From: JBBQXV01 sp043785585
GTDB lineage: Bacteria > Myxococcota_A > Polyangia > Polyangiales > Polyangiaceae
Direction of reading: 5' to 3'
Length of the DNA: 14,397 nt
Assembly: GCA_043785585.1 (NCBI GenBank)
Contig: JAYVXB010000519.1
Coordinates: forward strand, 1 to 14,397
A program made the translations under genes and the position numbers. The notes beneath the pieces are model-generated. The model was not told the DNA's origin, searched no databases, and worked only from the letters and a program-made list of their open reading frames with translations. Shown here piece by piece: positions 14,343-14,397 of the stretch (positions are counted from its first letter, which is position 1; every line of letters starts with the position of its first letter).

Positions 14343-14397
14343 CGACTTCACGAACGATCCGCTCTTGCAGGGACGTCTCTTCTCGTACATCGACACG
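14196..14397. repeat. 57-bp perfect inverted repeat, probable fold-back assembly artefact
   Basis: Bases 14341-14397 are the exact reverse complement of 14196-14252 (57 of 57), with 88 bases between the arms. Both arms encode the catalase segment IDFTNDPLLQGRLFSYIDT, one on each strand. The copy runs to the last base of the window. The junction near 14340 has short ATCG microhomology between the continuing catalase sequence and the inverted arm. A second catalase piece in inverted orientation with no divergence is best explained by a chimeric fold-back at a contig end. Confidence 0.85.

Noticed and set aside
14343..14396. N-terminal extension of the catalase frame starting at a GTG near the window edge
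   Set aside because: It is the antisense reading of an inverted copy of the catalase itself, not catalase sequence.
1..14397. CRISPR arrays, tRNA or rRNA genes, insertion sequences
   Set aside because: No regularly spaced repeats, cloverleaf-like segments, rRNA stretches or transposase-like proteins were seen on either strand.

Overview
This is a GC-rich, gene-dense window. Its gene content fits a myxobacterium-like member of the Myxococcota/Polyangia: many lipoproteins, a kelch-type protein, a very large FecR + VIT + vWA lipoprotein with an AgmX/PglI-type C-terminal module, and coiled-coil kinases. This placement is inferred from gene content and codon use, because no rRNA or other marker gene is present. 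Long open frames on the opposite strand are GC-codon shadows and were left out.

Layout: 2-439, 3' end of a kelch-like protein (+). 545-727, a proline-rich 60-residue peptide (-), divergent from a lipoprotein at 829-1365 (+). 1469-2293, a SAM-dependent methyltransferase (+), which nearly abuts the convergent giant lipoprotein at 2295-6239 (-). Upstream of that gene on the same strand are a Bcp/PrxQ-type peroxiredoxin lipoprotein (6297-6845) and a glutaredoxin-fold protein that has lost every cysteine (6845-7213). A 48-residue lipoprotein follows at 7262-7408 (-).

From 7539 the plus strand carries an MFS exporter, an unrecognised 139-residue protein, a two-domain KaiC-like ATPase and a soluble coiled-coil histidine kinase. 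The last three form a tight signalling cassette: ATGA overlap, then an 11-nt gap. A convergent DoxX-like membrane protein (-) separates this cassette from an OmpR/PhoB-type response regulator (12277-12999, +). Three stem-loops in a row follow the regulator, and the last one overlaps the stop codon of a 25-residue membrane peptide on the minus strand.

The window ends inside a large-subunit (KatE-type) catalase gene (-). The last 57 bases are an exact inverted copy of catalase sequence 88 bases away, which looks like a fold-back chimera at a contig end rather than biology. The catalase reading frame is therefore valid only up to about position 14342.

The most interesting biology is the KaiC-like ATPase/unknown protein/histidine kinase cassette, in which the ATPase lacks the clock phosphorylation residues. 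Next are the cysteine-free glutaredoxin coupled to a secreted peroxiredoxin, and a recurring TANNNT box 6-7 nt before start codons that suggests leaderless transcripts.
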